Of a stretch of DNA of 64,000 nt, positions 48,415 through 58,100 are shown in pieces. This DNA comes from Acinetobacter pullicarnis (lineage in GTDB: Bacteria > Pseudomonadota > Gammaproteobacteria > Pseudomonadales > Moraxellaceae). The position numbers and the translations under genes were made by a program. The stretch spans positions 1,178,001 to 1,242,000 of the forward strand of contig NZ_VCMZ01000001.1 in assembly GCF_006352475.1 (NCBI RefSeq), written 5' to 3'. Below the pieces are notes generated by a model. That model saw nothing but the letters and a program-made list of their open reading frames with translations, was not told the DNA's origin and made no database searches. Numbering within the stretch: position 1 is the stretch's first letter; each line of letters opens with the position of its first letter.

Positions 48415-49779
48415 ATGCAATATCGCAGCAAAGTCGCATGTATTTTTTTACTGGGCTTTTTTCTAGACTGTATCAATATCTTTATGAGTGCCATTGCTTT
48501 TCCTGCAATGAGCACGCTATTTAAGTTAAATCGAGTGGAAGTGGCATGGATTGCCAATATTTATATTCTGGGACTAACATTGATTATTCCTTTAAGTAGT
48601 TGGCTGGCAAATATTCTGAACGTACGCCGTGCTTTATTGTATTCAGTTGGACTATTTACCTTGGCAACATTTATGGTTGGCTTTGCCGATTCATTTTCCA
48701 GCTTATTATTTTGGCGTTTTATTCAAGGGCTAAGTGGTGGACTCTTAATTCCAATTGGACAAGCATTAACTTTTAATCTATATCAGGGAGGTGATCGAAT
48801 TAAAATATCTACCGTCATTATGATGGTGGCACTGATTGCACCTGCATTATCACCAATGTTGGGTGGTTGGATTGTTGATCTAAGTTCGTGGCGTTGGATT
48901 TTTTATAGCCATATTCCATTTGCAGCACTGTTGTTTATCTTGGTTTATTACTGGCTGAAACCAGAGTATTTAACGCAGCAGCAACGCCCAGATTATCTGG
49001 GAATGCTCTTTATTGCCTTGGCTTTAGTGGCTTTGTTAATGAGCCTGACTTTAATGGGCGAACTGAGTCACCCATATCTACTGATATTGTTTGTCTTACT
49101 CACTGCGCTGTTTGGTGCGGGCTATATTTACTATGCTCGGCATCGCATCGACCCCGTGATTCAACTATCGTTATTGAAAAACACCAAACTACAGCTATCA
49201 ATTCTGGTTTATTTGGCTGTACCAGGTGTATTTACAGGTGTGAATTTACTGGCTATTTTTTTCTTGCAGGATGTATTGCAGTTTAGTGCGGCAGAAACTG
49301 GAAGTTTTATGCTGCTCTATGCACTAATGGCACTCTCAGCGATGTTACTCGCAAAAAAATATTACTTGAAATGGGGTGCAAAAAAGCTGTTTTATCTCGG
49401 TGTTGTTATACACAGCTTGGGTATCTATTTACTCGCGCGTTTAGAGACGGGGAACTCGATCTCTTCTGTGGCAATGGCTTATTTATGTACGGGTTTTGGC
49501 GGTGGACTGGCAGCCAATACCGCACAAGCAACAGCTTTACTTGATTTTACCAAAGAGCAAATGGCGCAGGCCAGTGTGATTTGGAACATCAACCGGCAAG
49601 TGAGCTTTAGTCTTGGTGCTGCTTTTTTCCTTATGTTATTTAATCTTTTTCAGCATTTTTCAGATTTAGACTTGTTAGGGAATTACCAGCTTAGTTTTAT
49701 TTGTGCAGCAGTCTTGGGCTGTATGCCATTACTATTTTTACATCGACTTAAGGAACAATCTCATGTCATTAAATGTTGA
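48415..49779 (+). CDS. MFS drug:H+ antiporter-like transporter
   Basis: This inner-membrane transporter of 454 residues has about 12-14 helices and resembles the DHA2 (EmrB/QacA) group. It opens with ACIFLLGFFLDCINIFMSAIAFPAM in parts, shows the motif-A region with LANILNVRRALL, and motif-C-like LIAPALSPMLGGWIVD. The ATG at 48415 has AAGAGG seven bases upstream and is better placed than that at 48409. Regulation by the divergent LysR gene is likely. The substrate is unknown. Confidence 0.85.
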   Translation: MQYRSKVACIFLLGFFLDCINIFMSAIAFPAMSTLFKLNRVEVAWIANIYILGLTLIIPLSSWLANILNVRRALLYSVGLFTLATFMVGFADSFSSLLFWRFIQGLSGGLLIPIGQALTFNLYQGGDRIKISTVIMMVALIAPALSPMLGGWIVDLSSWRWIFYSHIPFAALLFILVYYWLKPEYLTQQQRPDYLGMLFIALALVALLMSLTLMGELSHPYLLILFVLLTALFGAGYIYYARHRIDPVIQLSLLKNTKLQLSILVYLAVPGVFTGVNLLAIFFLQDVLQFSAAETGSFMLLYALMALSAMLLAKKYYLKWGAKKLFYLGVVIHSLGIYLLARLETGNSISSVAMAYLCTGFGGGLAANTAQATALLDFTKEQMAQASVIWNINRQVSFSLGAAFFLMLFNLFQHFSDLDLLGNYQLSFICAAVLGCMPLLFLHRLKEQSHVIKC

Positions 49780-50152
49780 ACGTGCTATTCGCAGTGTATT
49801 TACCTTACACGACCAAATTGAAGCGGTATTTTCACAAGCAGATGTTGATGCAACATTGGCCGAGCTACTGGCATGCTTTTCATCAAGCTTTGAAATGATC
49901 ACGATCAAAGGCCAACGTATTCAGTATCCACAGCTTCAAGCCTTGTTTACCAATAATATGGGGACTTGGCCTGATTTTAAAATTGAAATTTCAGAGGTGA
50001 TGGTTATTGCTGAAGCTGCTGATCATGTGTTACTGCGCTACCAAGAACAGCAAGTGAAACAAGGTGTTGTAACACTTCGACAGTCAACCGCTTTAATTGA
50101 ATTTCAAGGCGAACACTGTTTATGGCGTTATTTACATGAAACGACTGTCTAA
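49763..50152 (+). CDS. NTF2/SnoaL-like small protein coupled to MFS gene
   Basis: This 129-residue protein resembles the DUF4440/NTF2-like group, with an N-terminal helix pair (SVFTLHDQIEAVFSQADVDATLAEL in parts) and four later beta strands (FEMITIKG, VLLRYQEQQ, TLRQSTALIEF, CLWRYLHE). The ATG at 49763 lies inside the last codons of the MFS gene and is preceded by AAGGAAC, so translation is coupled. An enzymatic or binding role is unknown. Confidence 0.75.
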   Translation: MSLNVERAIRSVFTLHDQIEAVFSQADVDATLAELLACFSSSFEMITIKGQRIQYPQLQALFTNNMGTWPDFKIEISEVMVIAEAADHVLLRYQEQQVKQGVVTLRQSTALIEFQGEHCLWRYLHETTV

Positions 50153-50167
50153 AAGACAATAGTCGAT

Positions 50168-50302
50168 TTAATGGGCGCAAAATGCTTGGTTGAAATAGAC
50201 AAAAAGATTTGGTGTTTGCAGCCACAATAGGATGGCTGCACCGACCAGTAAAATGACACTCACGATGATGAGTGTCTTTAATTTAAATAGAGGCTTAGTC
50301 AC
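50168..50302 (-). CDS. 44-residue single-pass membrane protein coupled to MFS gene
   Basis: This is a small protein that standard gene length limits would miss. The GTG at 50300-50302 overlaps the end of the leftward MFS gene, and GAGGAG lies ten bases upstream of it. The peptide starts with a basic stretch (VTKPLFKLK), continues with one hydrophobic helix (about residues 10-29, TLIIVSVILLVGAAILLWLQ) and ends NQAFCAH. The positive-inside pattern suggests Nin-Cout topology. It may be a small partner of the MFS transporter; this is inference. Confidence 0.6.
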   Translation of the reverse strand: MTKPLFKLKTLIIVSVILLVGAAILLWLQTPNLFVYFNQAFCAH

Positions 50303-51524
50303 GAACCACAGGCTCCTCATTCACAAAAAGGTGGATAAACACCCCTAAAAAGCTCAATACCACTGAACAGACCCAAATAATATTGTAATTGCCGGTCATG
50401 TCATGGTTTAGTCCACCTAACCATCCACCTAAGAATGATCCGATTTGATGGGTAAAGAACACTAAACCACTGAGCATGGTTAAATACTTTACCCCAAACA
50501 TATTGGCAACGATACCATTGGTCAGTGGGACAGTGGATAACCAGAGTAGACCCATCACCACGCCAAAAGTATAAATACTCCATGTACTTAAGGGTACAGT
50601 CAGGAAGGTAATGATGGCAATCCCACGTAGTCCATATAGCCACATCAATAATTTGGGTTTGGAGTATTTGTCACCCAGCCAGCCAGCAGTATAGCTCCCC
50701 ACTACATTAAATAAGCCAATCAGTGCGAGGAAAATAGTCCCTGTGGTTGCGGAAAAACCGTGATCAATCAGGTAACCAGGTAAATGTACCCCGAGAAAAA
50801 CCACTTGAAAACCACAAACTAAAAAGCCAAGTGCTAACCACCAAAATGGCCTATGGTTTCGAACAATTTTTAAAATCTGTTTAAAGCCGAGTTGTGGCTT
50901 AACGGGATGGTGTGCAGTATTGGGATCGACATACATTGGTGCTTTGAGTAAAAAACCCAGTGGAACGATCAATGCAACCAATATCGCGCTGACCACCAAA
51001 GCGGCTGACCAACCAATATTTTGTAATAATAACAATGTAGTTGGCAGCATAATAAATTGGCCGAAAGAGCCTGCGGCACTGGCAATCCCCATTGCCATAC
51101 TTCGTTTTTCAGGCGGAACTGCACGACCGACAGCAGAGAGCAGCACTGAGAACGAGGTTGCGGACAAAGCAAAACCGATAATTAAACCAGTACTGAGGTT
51201 GAGTAACCAACTGGTCGAACTGATGGCCATGAGCAATAAGCCGACACAGTAGAGAATTCCCCCTGTAATCACGACAATTTTGCTGCCATATTTGTCGGCA
51301 AGTGCACCAGTAAATGGCTGTACTGCGCCCCAAATTAGGTTTTGCATCGCAATGGCTAAGCTAAAGACTTGATGGCTCCAACCAAACTCGTGGCTCATGG
51401 GAACCAAATAAAGTCCAAAGCCATGCCGTATCCCCAGTGAAAGCGCTAAAATCAGTGCACTGCCGATAAGCATGTAAATCATGGGTTTGGTATAGGTATA
51501 TTTAGAATGATGAATGGCAGGCAT
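50295..51524 (-). CDS. MFS transporter
   Basis: This 12-helix permease of 409 residues resembles the monocarboxylate/oxalate-formate branch of the MFS. It shows the early helix GIRHGFGLYLVPMSHEFGWS, the motif-A loop ALADKYGSKIV (with LGDKYSKPKLL in the second half) and SSTSWLLNLSTGLIIGFALS. I chose the ATG at 51524, with GGACGG before it, over that at 51545. It ends in a small coupled membrane gene and follows the OmpW-like gene on the same strand after 220 bp. The substrate is unknown. Confidence 0.87.
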   Translation of the reverse strand: MPAIHHSKYTYTKPMIYMLIGSALILALSLGIRHGFGLYLVPMSHEFGWSHQVFSLAIAMQNLIWGAVQPFTGALADKYGSKIVVITGGILYCVGLLLMAISSTSWLLNLSTGLIIGFALSATSFSVLLSAVGRAVPPEKRSMAMGIASAAGSFGQFIMLPTTLLLLQNIGWSAALVVSAILVALIVPLGFLLKAPMYVDPNTAHHPVKPQLGFKQILKIVRNHRPFWWLALGFLVCGFQVVFLGVHLPGYLIDHGFSATTGTIFLALIGLFNVVGSYTAGWLGDKYSKPKLLMWLYGLRGIAIITFLTVPLSTWSIYTFGVVMGLLWLSTVPLTNGIVANMFGVKYLTMLSGLVFFTHQIGSFLGGWLGGLNHDMTGNYNIIWVCSVVLSFLGVFIHLFVNEEPVVRD

Positions 51525-51764
51525 AATCCGTCCATAGATAAGCAAGTATTGTTATTGTAAAGAGATATACACTTGCTTGCGACCTTATATTATTTTATTT
51601 ATCAGTCGATTAATTTTAATTATTTATTGTGTAATCAGTTTTTATCATTAAAGGCCAATCAAGTTACTTATCAGTTTTAGTGGATGCAGTTTGCTTATAT
51701 AGATGAATTAAAAGTATTGGGTTATTGGTTTATTGGGGCTAAATCAACAACCCAGATGGTTGAT

Positions 51765-52904
51765 TTAAAAACGATATCCAATCCCGATATAGCTAATAAT
51801 GGGGTCAATATCAATTTTGGTTTTTGAGCGAACCAGCACATTGCCTGTATTATTGTCAGTGACTGTAATTTGCGCTTCATTATTCATTTTTGAATAAGAG
51901 ACTGACCCGACTGCAAACCAGTTGGGATTAAAGTCATACGTTGCACCGATCGTAACAATGGGGGCGATGCTATTGGTGGTTTTTACTTTAACCCGTGGGT
52001 CAGCAGAAGAAAGCTTGCCATCGAGCGCTGCACCAGCTTGATTATTCAATATATTTTGAATTTTATGCCCGGCATTGACCAGATCAGCTTCAATGCCGCT
52101 ATTGAGTTTTACATCATCAAAATAGGCATATAAAACACCGGCGCCGACATAGGGACGAAATTTATTAACGCCTGACTTACCAAATTGATAGTGGATTTCG
52201 GCCGCAGGTAACCACGCGCGGACAGAAGCTGCACGAGAACCTTGGGCAAGATTGGTCACGGGGATTTGTGTGTCGAGTGGAATATCACCGATACCATCAA
52301 TTAATGTATTGGCGATTGAGCCAATGATAGGGGTGCTAATTTCTCCTTTAGGTGTGGCTGTGCCCGATAGCGGCGCGTAGATTTGCCCTTTACCTTGAAT
52401 ATCGACTTTGGGCGGAATACCGGCTTTTAATTCTAATGACCAGTGATCTGTAAAAAAGTAATTGGCCATAATACCCAAAGTATCAACACTTTCTGCCTCT
52501 AAACCAGTGTTTGGGCTATTCCAATTTTCTAGACTATTAATATTCACTTTACCGCTCATATCAGCGGTAAGTACACCGTTGTTTATTAAGCCTAATGTTT
52601 GACCAATGCTGGTTACACCAAGCAATTTCGTTTTTGCTGCATTACCTGCTGCTGTTGGTGCAATGGCATTGGTCACAGAGTTAAGTTGTACGTCACCCAC
52701 TTTGTAATCGCCATTATTCACCAGTGTGCTGGTATTAAAATTGTTGGCACTGCCTTGAGGGGCTGCATGTAACCATCCTGCTGAGATTGAAAAACGTTTA
52801 AAATGATCACCATCTTTAAAACTAAAATAAGGTGAATCAGCAGCATAGCCTAGGAGGGGGAATGCGGCTAAGGACAGCGCTAAAGGGAATATTGATTTGC
52901 TCAT
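51765..52904 (-). CDS. Large OmpW/AlkL-like outer-membrane protein
   Basis: This outer-membrane beta-barrel of 379 residues starts with a signal peptide ending LGYA-AD. It has the OmpW features FSISAGWLHAAPQG near the N-terminus, NYFFTDHWSLELKAGIPPKVDIQGKG in parts, FRPYVGAGVLYAYFDD and the C-terminal IGIGYRF. Typical OmpW is about 210 residues; the excess lies in an insert at about 45-115 and one at about 180-215, both likely surface loops. I chose the ATG at 52904. It may take up small hydrophobic compounds. Confidence 0.85.
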   Translation of the reverse strand: MSKSIFPLALSLAAFPLLGYAADSPYFSFKDGDHFKRFSISAGWLHAAPQGSANNFNTSTLVNNGDYKVGDVQLNSVTNAIAPTAAGNAAKTKLLGVTSIGQTLGLINNGVLTADMSGKVNINSLENWNSPNTGLEAESVDTLGIMANYFFTDHWSLELKAGIPPKVDIQGKGQIYAPLSGTATPKGEISTPIIGSIANTLIDGIGDIPLDTQIPVTNLAQGSRAASVRAWLPAAEIHYQFGKSGVNKFRPYVGAGVLYAYFDDVKLNSGIEADLVNAGHKIQNILNNQAGAALDGKLSSADPRVKVKTTNSIAPIVTIGATYDFNPNWFAVGSVSYSKMNNEAQITVTDNNTGNVLVRSKTKIDIDPIISYIGIGYRF

Positions 52905-53302
52905 AATTATGGACTCCGTGTCCAATCGTTGGTTTTTATTCGAGTCCTATTATTTGAAATTTTGTTCTGAAATGAATGTGTCTTTTTATTGGAGTTTTTT
53001 AAAAAGTGTTTGTTTCTTAGAATTTAATTTAGAATTGTCACCCTAGTTTGTACGTGAACCCAACAAAATCATATTTTAGTGTGAAAATATGCGCGTGACC
53101 TTTATTGAGGGATCTTTAGATGGCCGAAAGATAATGACATAAAACTCAAATCCTCTGGTCGGGGAAAGTGGCCGAAATATTTACAATGTTATTGAGCAGA
53201 AGCTCAATAAAAAATCCGCTACACATCTAATGCTGAATCGGTAGCGGATTTGATTACGAAAAAAATGATGGATGCGCTCAGCTTAATTTCTGAGTTTAAG
53301 TT
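52905..53302. other. Gap of about 400 bp between ompW-like gene and map
   Basis: No credible gene is seen. The right end holds the map terminator hairpin, AAATCCGCTAC (53212-53222) pairing with GTAGCGGATTT (53241-53251). Just to its left is a second small repeat, ATTGAGC-AGA-GCTCAAT type, at 53191-53208. The left part must carry the ompW-like promoter. Confidence 0.55.
53212..53251 (-). terminator. Terminator after map
   Basis: AAATCCGCTAC and GTAGCGGATTT form a perfect 11-bp stem with an 18-base loop, 52 bases past the map stop. Read leftward it runs into TTTTTT. Confidence 0.78.
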
Positions 53303-54127
53303 CTAAGCAGTGAAGCGCGATAAATCTTCGTCTGGGCGTGCGGTTAAAATTTCGACCCCCGTTGCTGTAACCACAAGCGTGTGCTCATATTGAGCAGAAA
53401 GTTTATGGTCTTTGGTGACAACAGTCCATTTGTCACCCATGAGGCGGGTTTGCCAAACACCTGCGTTCACCATCGGCTCAATGGTAAAGGTCATGCCTTC
53501 TTCTAAAATCATGCCAGTATCTGCTTGACCATAATGTAAAACTTGCGGCTCATCATGGAAAACGGTACCAATACCGTGACCACAATATTCACGAACAACG
53601 CTAAAGCGTTCAGATTCAACGTATTTCTGAATAGCATGGCCGATGTCACCAATACTCGAACCTGGCTTAACTGTGGCGATACCACGATACATGGCCTCTT
53701 GTGCAACATTACACAGGCGGTTGGCCAAAATTGAGGTCTCTCCAATGACGTACATCATATTGGTATCGCCGTGGTAACCATCTTTAATAACGGTGACGTC
53801 GATGTTTAAGATGTCACCATTTTTCAAAATCTTGCTTTCAGATGGAATACCGTGACAAACCACATGGTTAACCGAGGTACAGATAGTATGTTGAAAAGCA
53901 TTACGGCCTGGAGCCGCCCCATAACCTAAACAGGCAGGAATGGCATTTTGCGTATTGACAATATAGTCATGGCAAATGGTATCGAGTTCTAAGGTACTCA
54001 CACCCGCTTTTATGTGCGGTTTAATCATATCCAGAATTTCTGCCGCTAATTTTCCCGCCACACGCATTTTCTCAATTTCATCTGCTGTTTTGATTAATCG
54101 ACGCGGCGCTTGATAAGTACTGTTCAT
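53303..54127 (-). CDS. map: Methionine aminopeptidase type I
   Basis: This 274-residue metalloprotease removes N-terminal Met from new proteins. The metal ligands are in DILNIDVTVIKDGYHGD, the His in YCGHGIG, the Glu in FTIEPMVNAG and the Glu in YEHTLVVT. No N-terminal zinc-finger extension is present, so it is type Ia. It is divergent from rpsB-tsf, the common gamma-proteobacterial arrangement. Confidence 0.96.
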   Translation of the reverse strand: MNSTYQAPRRLIKTADEIEKMRVAGKLAAEILDMIKPHIKAGVSTLELDTICHDYIVNTQNAIPACLGYGAAPGRNAFQHTICTSVNHVVCHGIPSESKILKNGDILNIDVTVIKDGYHGDTNMMYVIGETSILANRLCNVAQEAMYRGIATVKPGSSIGDIGHAIQKYVESERFSVVREYCGHGIGTVFHDEPQVLHYGQADTGMILEEGMTFTIEPMVNAGVWQTRLMGDKWTVVTKDHKLSAQYEHTLVVTATGVEILTARPDEDLSRFTA

Positions 54128-54142
54128 GATCTTTAAAAACTT

Positions 54143-54172
54143 TTGGAAATTTGTATGTGACTATGGTATAAA
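54143..54172 (+). promoter_or_regulatory. Probable rpsB promoter
   Basis: TTGGAA (54143-54148) and TATAAA (54167-54172) are separated by 18 bases, followed by a GC-rich discriminator (TAGCCGCCC). A GC-rich discriminator fits a growth-controlled ribosomal protein promoter. Confidence 0.6.
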
Positions 54173-54179
54173 TAGCCGC

Positions 54180-54342
54180 CCAATTTATCAAATGCTTTTA
54201 ACGATTATATTTGTTGTGAGTATTTGTAAACAAAATTGGTGTAAAAATCCGCACATATGTCGTCACATTACTCTGGGTGCCTTTTTAAAAGGTGGAGAAT
54301 GCGGACATATGGAGGCCTAACCCAAACTTAAAGGTAAAGAAA
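54180..54342 (+). ncRNA. Putative S2 leader, structured rpsB 5' region
   Basis: Two blocks of the leader are complementary. TCCGCA (54248-54253) pairs with TGCGGA (54300-54305), and CATATGTC (54254-54261) pairs with GACATATG (54304-54311). The two pairings share bases, so they could be alternative or part of a pseudoknot. S2 autoregulation through a conserved leader is known in gamma-proteobacteria; assigning it here is inference. Confidence 0.5.
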
Positions 54343-55098
54343 ATGGCAGATTACAACGTAAGCATGCGCGACCTTCTACAAGCTGGCGCGCACTTTGGTC
54401 ACCAAACACGTTTCTGGAACCCAAAAATGCGTGAATACATTTTTGGTGCACGTAACAAAATTCACATCATCAACTTAGAGCACACAGTTCCTGCTTTGAA
54501 TGATGCGTTGAACTTTGTCAACAATCTAGCAAGCAAAAAGAATAAAGTATTATTCGTTGGTACTAAACGCGCTGCATCTAACATCATTCGTGAACAAGCG
54601 CAACGTGCGGGTCAACCGTATGTTGATCACCGTTGGTTAGGTGGTATGTTGACTAACTGGAAAACATTACGCCAGTCAATCAACCGTTTAAAAGAACTTC
54701 AAAGTCAATCTACTGACGGTACTTTTGCTAAGCTTACTAAACGTGAAGCTTTAGAACGTACTCGTGAAATGGACAAACTTGAACGTGGTTTAGGCGGCGT
54801 TAAAAACATGGGTGGTTTACCTGACGCATTATTTGTAATTGACGTTGATCACGAAGCAATTGCAATTAAAGAAGCGAAAAACCTTGGTATTCCTGTGATT
54901 GGTATCGTTGATACTAACTCAAACCCAGATGACGTAGATTACGTTATCCCAGGTAATGACGATGCGATTCGTGCTGTAACTTTGTATGCTTCTTCTATGG
55001 CTGATGCGATTATTGCTGGTAAAGAATATGCTCAGACTCAAGCAAATGCTCAAGCGAAAAGCGAAGACGTTGCTAAAGAAGCAGCACCAGAGGCTTAA
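54343..55098 (+). CDS. rpsB: 30S ribosomal protein S2
   Basis: This 251-residue protein of the small ribosomal subunit starts [29 protein letters not shown] (in parts) with the S2 signature [17 protein letters not shown] and the [21 protein letters not shown] core. The ATG at 54343 is the family start; an earlier in-frame start would include leader sequence. The C-terminus is Ala/Gln-rich. It is followed by tsf after a hairpin. Confidence 0.98.
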   Translation: MADYNVSMRDLLQAGAHFGHQTRFWNPKMREYIFGARNKIHIINLEHTVPALNDALNFVNNLASKKNKVLFVGTKRAASNIIREQAQRAGQPYVDHRWLGGMLTNWKTLRQSINRLKELQSQSTDGTFAKLTKREALERTREMDKLERGLGGVKNMGGLPDALFVIDVDHEAIAIKEAKNLGIPVIGIVDTNSNPDDVDYVIPGNDDAIRAVTLYASSMADAIIAGKEYAQTQANAQAKSEDVAKEAAPEA

Positions 55099-55164
55099 TG
55101 CGTTTTGACGCAGCTTTGTCATTATTTGAAGCTATTATGGTGACAAATTAAGCGTCGATTAGGC

Positions 55165-55196
55165 AAAACGGCCCAGGTTATACTTTGGGCCGTTTT
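55165..55196 (+). terminator. Hairpin between rpsB and tsf
   Basis: AAAACGGCCC (55165-55174) pairs with GGGCCGTTTT (55187-55196), followed by CTGTTG. It is probably a partial terminator that lowers tsf relative to rpsB, as described for this operon in E. coli. Confidence 0.8.
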
Positions 55197-55238
55197 CTGT
55201 TGAACAGATTGATTTTTTACCGTATTTAGGAGAACAAC

Positions 55239-56117
55239 ATGACTGTCACTATTAGTGCAAGCATGGTAAAAGAATTACGTGACCGTACTGGTCTTGCGAT
55301 GATGGAATGCAAAAAAGCATTAACAGAATCAAATGGTGATGTTGAAGTTGCGATTGATAATCTTCGTAAATCTGGTCAAGCGAAAGCGGCTAAAAAAGCA
55401 GGCAACATTGCTGCTGATGGCGCAATCACAATTGTTCAGGATGGTAACAAAGTAATTTTACTTGAAGTTAACTGTCAAACTGACTTTGTTGCTAAAGATG
55501 ACAACTTTGCGAACTTCTCTAATCAAGTTGCAACTGCTGCTTTGGCTGCAAATGAAACTGATGCTGCTAAAATTGTTGATCTTAAGTTACAAGACGGTAG
55601 CACTGTTGAAGAAGCGCGTATTGCACTTGTTCAAAAAATCGGTGAAAACATCCAAGTACGTCGCGCTACTATCCTTGAAGGTGAAAACCTTGCAGTTTAT
55701 AAGCACGGTCTACGTATCGGTGTAGCAGTTTCTTTTGCTGGTGATGCGGCTACAGGTAAAGGCGTTGCAATGCATATTGCTGCGTTTAATCCAGTTGCTG
55801 TAACGGCTGAACAAGTTCCAGCTGACTTGATCGCTAAAGAAAAAGAAATTGCTGAAGCGAAAGCACTTGAATCTGGTAAACCAGCAAATATCGTTGAAAA
55901 AATGGTTACTGGTTCAGTTGAAAAATACTTGAATGAAGTTGTACTTGAGCGTCAAATGTACGTTATGGACAACGAAAAGAAAGTTGCTGATGCACTTAAA
56001 GCTGCAGGAACAACAATTGTTCAATTCGTTCGCTTCGAAGTGGGTGAAGGAATTGAGAAAAAAGCTGAAATGAGCTTTGCTGAAGAAGTTGCTGCTGCAC
56101 AAGCTGCTGCGCAATAA
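55239..56117 (+). CDS. tsf: Elongation factor Ts
   Basis: This 292-residue nucleotide exchange factor regenerates EF-Tu-GTP. The N-terminal TS-N domain (VKELRDRTGLAMMECKKAL), the core LEVNCQTDFVAKDDNF and the coiled-coil and C-terminal domains are standard. A good AGGAGA site lies ahead of the ATG. It follows rpsB. Confidence 0.98.
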   Translation: MTVTISASMVKELRDRTGLAMMECKKALTESNGDVEVAIDNLRKSGQAKAAKKAGNIAADGAITIVQDGNKVILLEVNCQTDFVAKDDNFANFSNQVATAALAANETDAAKIVDLKLQDGSTVEEARIALVQKIGENIQVRRATILEGENLAVYKHGLRIGVAVSFAGDAATGKGVAMHIAAFNPVAVTAEQVPADLIAKEKEIAEAKALESGKPANIVEKMVTGSVEKYLNEVVLERQMYVMDNEKKVADALKAAGTTIVQFVRFEVGEGIEKKAEMSFAEEVAAAQAAAQ

Positions 56118-56128
56118 TCTTTGCACCT

Positions 56129-56158
56129 AAAAAAAGCCTCTTTTGAGGCTTTTTTTTT
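56129..56158 (+). terminator. Terminator after tsf
   Basis: AAAAAGCCTC pairs with GAGGCTTTTT around TTTT and ends in a run of nine T residues. Confidence 0.93.
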
Positions 56159-56225
56159 GTTTTTAAATTTCGCTTATCAAAAGTGCATGGAGAGCGTTGT
56201 TTTTCGGTGTATTTAAGCAGGCAAT

Positions 56226-56252
56226 AAAAAGGCCGCCGAAGCGACCTTTTTC
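56226..56252 (-). terminator. Terminator after pckG
   Basis: Read leftward, GGTCGC-TTCG-GCGGCC forms a stem (one G-T pair) with an exceptionally stable TTCG tetraloop and ends in a T-run, 16 bases past the pckG stop. Confidence 0.88.
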
Positions 56253-56267
56253 ATCTTATGCTGTGCT

Positions 56268-58100
56268 TTAAACTGATTGTTTAACAGCGGCAAGGAGTTG
56301 ATCTTGGCGATCTTTTAATGCTTTTGGTAAGCGCTCACCAAGTTTTGAGAACAACTCAGTGTGACTTTCAATCTCTTTAATCCATTGATCTTTGTCTTGT
56401 GAGGTAACGGTATTGAATTGCTCTTTAGAGAACTCAATGCCTTCCCAATTTAGTTGTTCGTAAGTTGGAACAAGACCAATTGGTGTCTCGGTCGCATCAG
56501 CACGGTTTTCGCAACGATCAATGATCCACTCAAGTACGCGCATGTTTTGACCAAAACCAGGCCAAACAAAGTTGCCTTCAGCATCACGGCGGAACCAGTT
56601 TACATTAAAGATTTTTGGTAATTTGTTGCCAGCTGCAGCAGCTTTTGGTGCAACTTCTTCACCAAGCTCCAACCAATGGTTGAAATAATCAGCCATGTTG
56701 TAGCCAGTAAATGGAAGCATTGCAAATGGATCGCGGCGAACAATACCTTGTTGGCCAACTGCGGCTGCAGTTGTTTCAGAACCCATGGTTGCTGCTTTAT
56801 AAACACCATCAACCCAGTCAAAAGCTTCTGAAATTAATGGCACTGTGTCTGCACGACGACCACCGAAGATGAATGCTGAGATTGGAACACCAGCTGGATT
56901 TTCCCAGTCAGCATCAATAGAAGGGCATTGGCTTGCTGCAACAGTAAAGCGTGCATTTGGATGTGCTGCTTTTTCGCTGCCAGTATGCGGTTGGCCTTTC
57001 CAGTTGGTCAGGTTTGCAGGCGCTTCTTTGGTTAGACCTTCCCACCAAACTTCACCGTTGTCAGTGACCGCAACGTTTGTATAGATTACGTCTTTATGCA
57101 TGGTTGCCATGCAGTTCGGGTTGGTTTTAGTATTGGTACCTGGTGCAACACCGAAGAAGCCAGCTTCTGGGTTGATTGCATATAAGCGACCATCTTCACC
57201 TGGTTTAATCCAAGCAATATCGTCACCGACAGTTTCAATTTTCCAACCTTCATAACCCGCTGGTGGAATCAACATTGCAAAGTTGGTTTTACCACAAGCA
57301 GAAGGGAATGCAGCAGCGATATAGTGTTTCTCACCTTGTGGGTTTGTTACACCTAAAATCAGCATGTGTTCAGCTAACCAGCCTTGTGCACGGCCCATAG
57401 AAGAGGCGATACGTAGCGCAAGACATTTTTTACCAAGCAATGCATTACCGCCATAACCTGAGCCATATGACCAGATTTCACGTGTTTCAGGGTAATGCAC
57501 GATGTATTTTTCAGGATTACAAGGCCAAGAAACATCTTTCTGGCCTTCAGCTAATGGTGCTGCAACGGTGTGTACACATGGAACGAATTCGCCATCAGTA
57601 CCAAGGACATCATAGACAGCTTTGCCCATGCGTGCCATTTTTGCCATGCTTACAGCAACATAAGCTGAATCGGTGATTTCAATTCCGATTTGCGCAATGT
57701 GGCTACCCAGTGGACCCATTGAGAATGGAACCACATACATGGTACGGCCTTGCATAGCGCCATCGAATAAACCATTTAAACGGTTACGCATTTCTGCAGG
57801 AGCTTCCCAGTTATTGGTAGCGCCAGCATCATCTTGATTTTGGGAGCAGATGAAAGTGCGATCTTCAACACGAGCGACGTCAGACGGATCAGAATTCGCT
57901 AAATAAGAGCCAGGGTGCTTTTCTTTGTTTAATGCTTGCATGGTGCCGTTAGCGATCATCAAGTCAATAAGACGTTGATATTCTTCTGCGCTACCGTCAC
58001 ACCATTCAATTTTCGCTGGTTTCGTTAATTTAGCAATTTCTTCAACCCATGCAATAAGCTTAGGGTGACGAACGAACTCTGGTGCGTTCACTTGGGTCAT
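56268..58100 (-). CDS. pckG: Phosphoenolpyruvate carboxykinase (GTP)
   Basis: This 610-residue gluconeogenic enzyme converts oxaloacetate and GTP to phosphoenolpyruvate. It has the PEPCK kinase motif [15 protein letters not shown] with the mobile-loop Cys, the metal-binding DDIAWI, and [14 protein letters not shown]. These define the GTP form rather than the ATP form of E. coli. I chose the ATG at 58100 (MTQVNAPEF); the frame extends upstream by 13 residues without a ribosome binding site. GAGG lies before the chosen start. Confidence 0.96.
   Translation of the reverse strand: MTQVNAPEFVRHPKLIAWVEEIAKLTKPAKIEWCDGSAEEYQRLIDLMIANGTMQALNKEKHPGSYLANSDPSDVARVEDRTFICSQNQDDAGATNNWEAPAEMRNRLNGLFDGAMQGRTMYVVPFSMGPLGSHIAQIGIEITDSAYVAVSMAKMARMGKAVYDVLGTDGEFVPCVHTVAAPLAEGQKDVSWPCNPEKYIVHYPETREIWSYGSGYGGNALLGKKCLALRIASSMGRAQGWLAEHMLILGVTNPQGEKHYIAAAFPSACGKTNFAMLIPPAGYEGWKIETVGDDIAWIKPGEDGRLYAINPEAGFFGVAPGTNTKTNPNCMATMHKDVIYTNVAVTDNGEVWWEGLTKEAPANLTNWKGQPHTGSEKAAHPNARFTVAASQCPSIDADWENPAGVPISAFIFGGRRADTVPLISEAFDWVDGVYKAATMGSETTAAAVGQQGIVRRDPFAMLPFTGYNMADYFNHWLELGEEVAPKAAAAGNKLPKIFNVNWFRRDAEGNFVWPGFGQNMRVLEWIIDRCENRADATETPIGLVPTYEQLNWEGIEFSKEQFNTVTSQDKDQWIKEIESHTELFSKLGERLPKALKDRQDQLLAAVKQSV

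Noticed and set aside
54126..54320. Open frame of 64 codons in the rpsB leader
   Set aside because: It overlaps the map start and the probable promoter and is better explained as untranslated leader.
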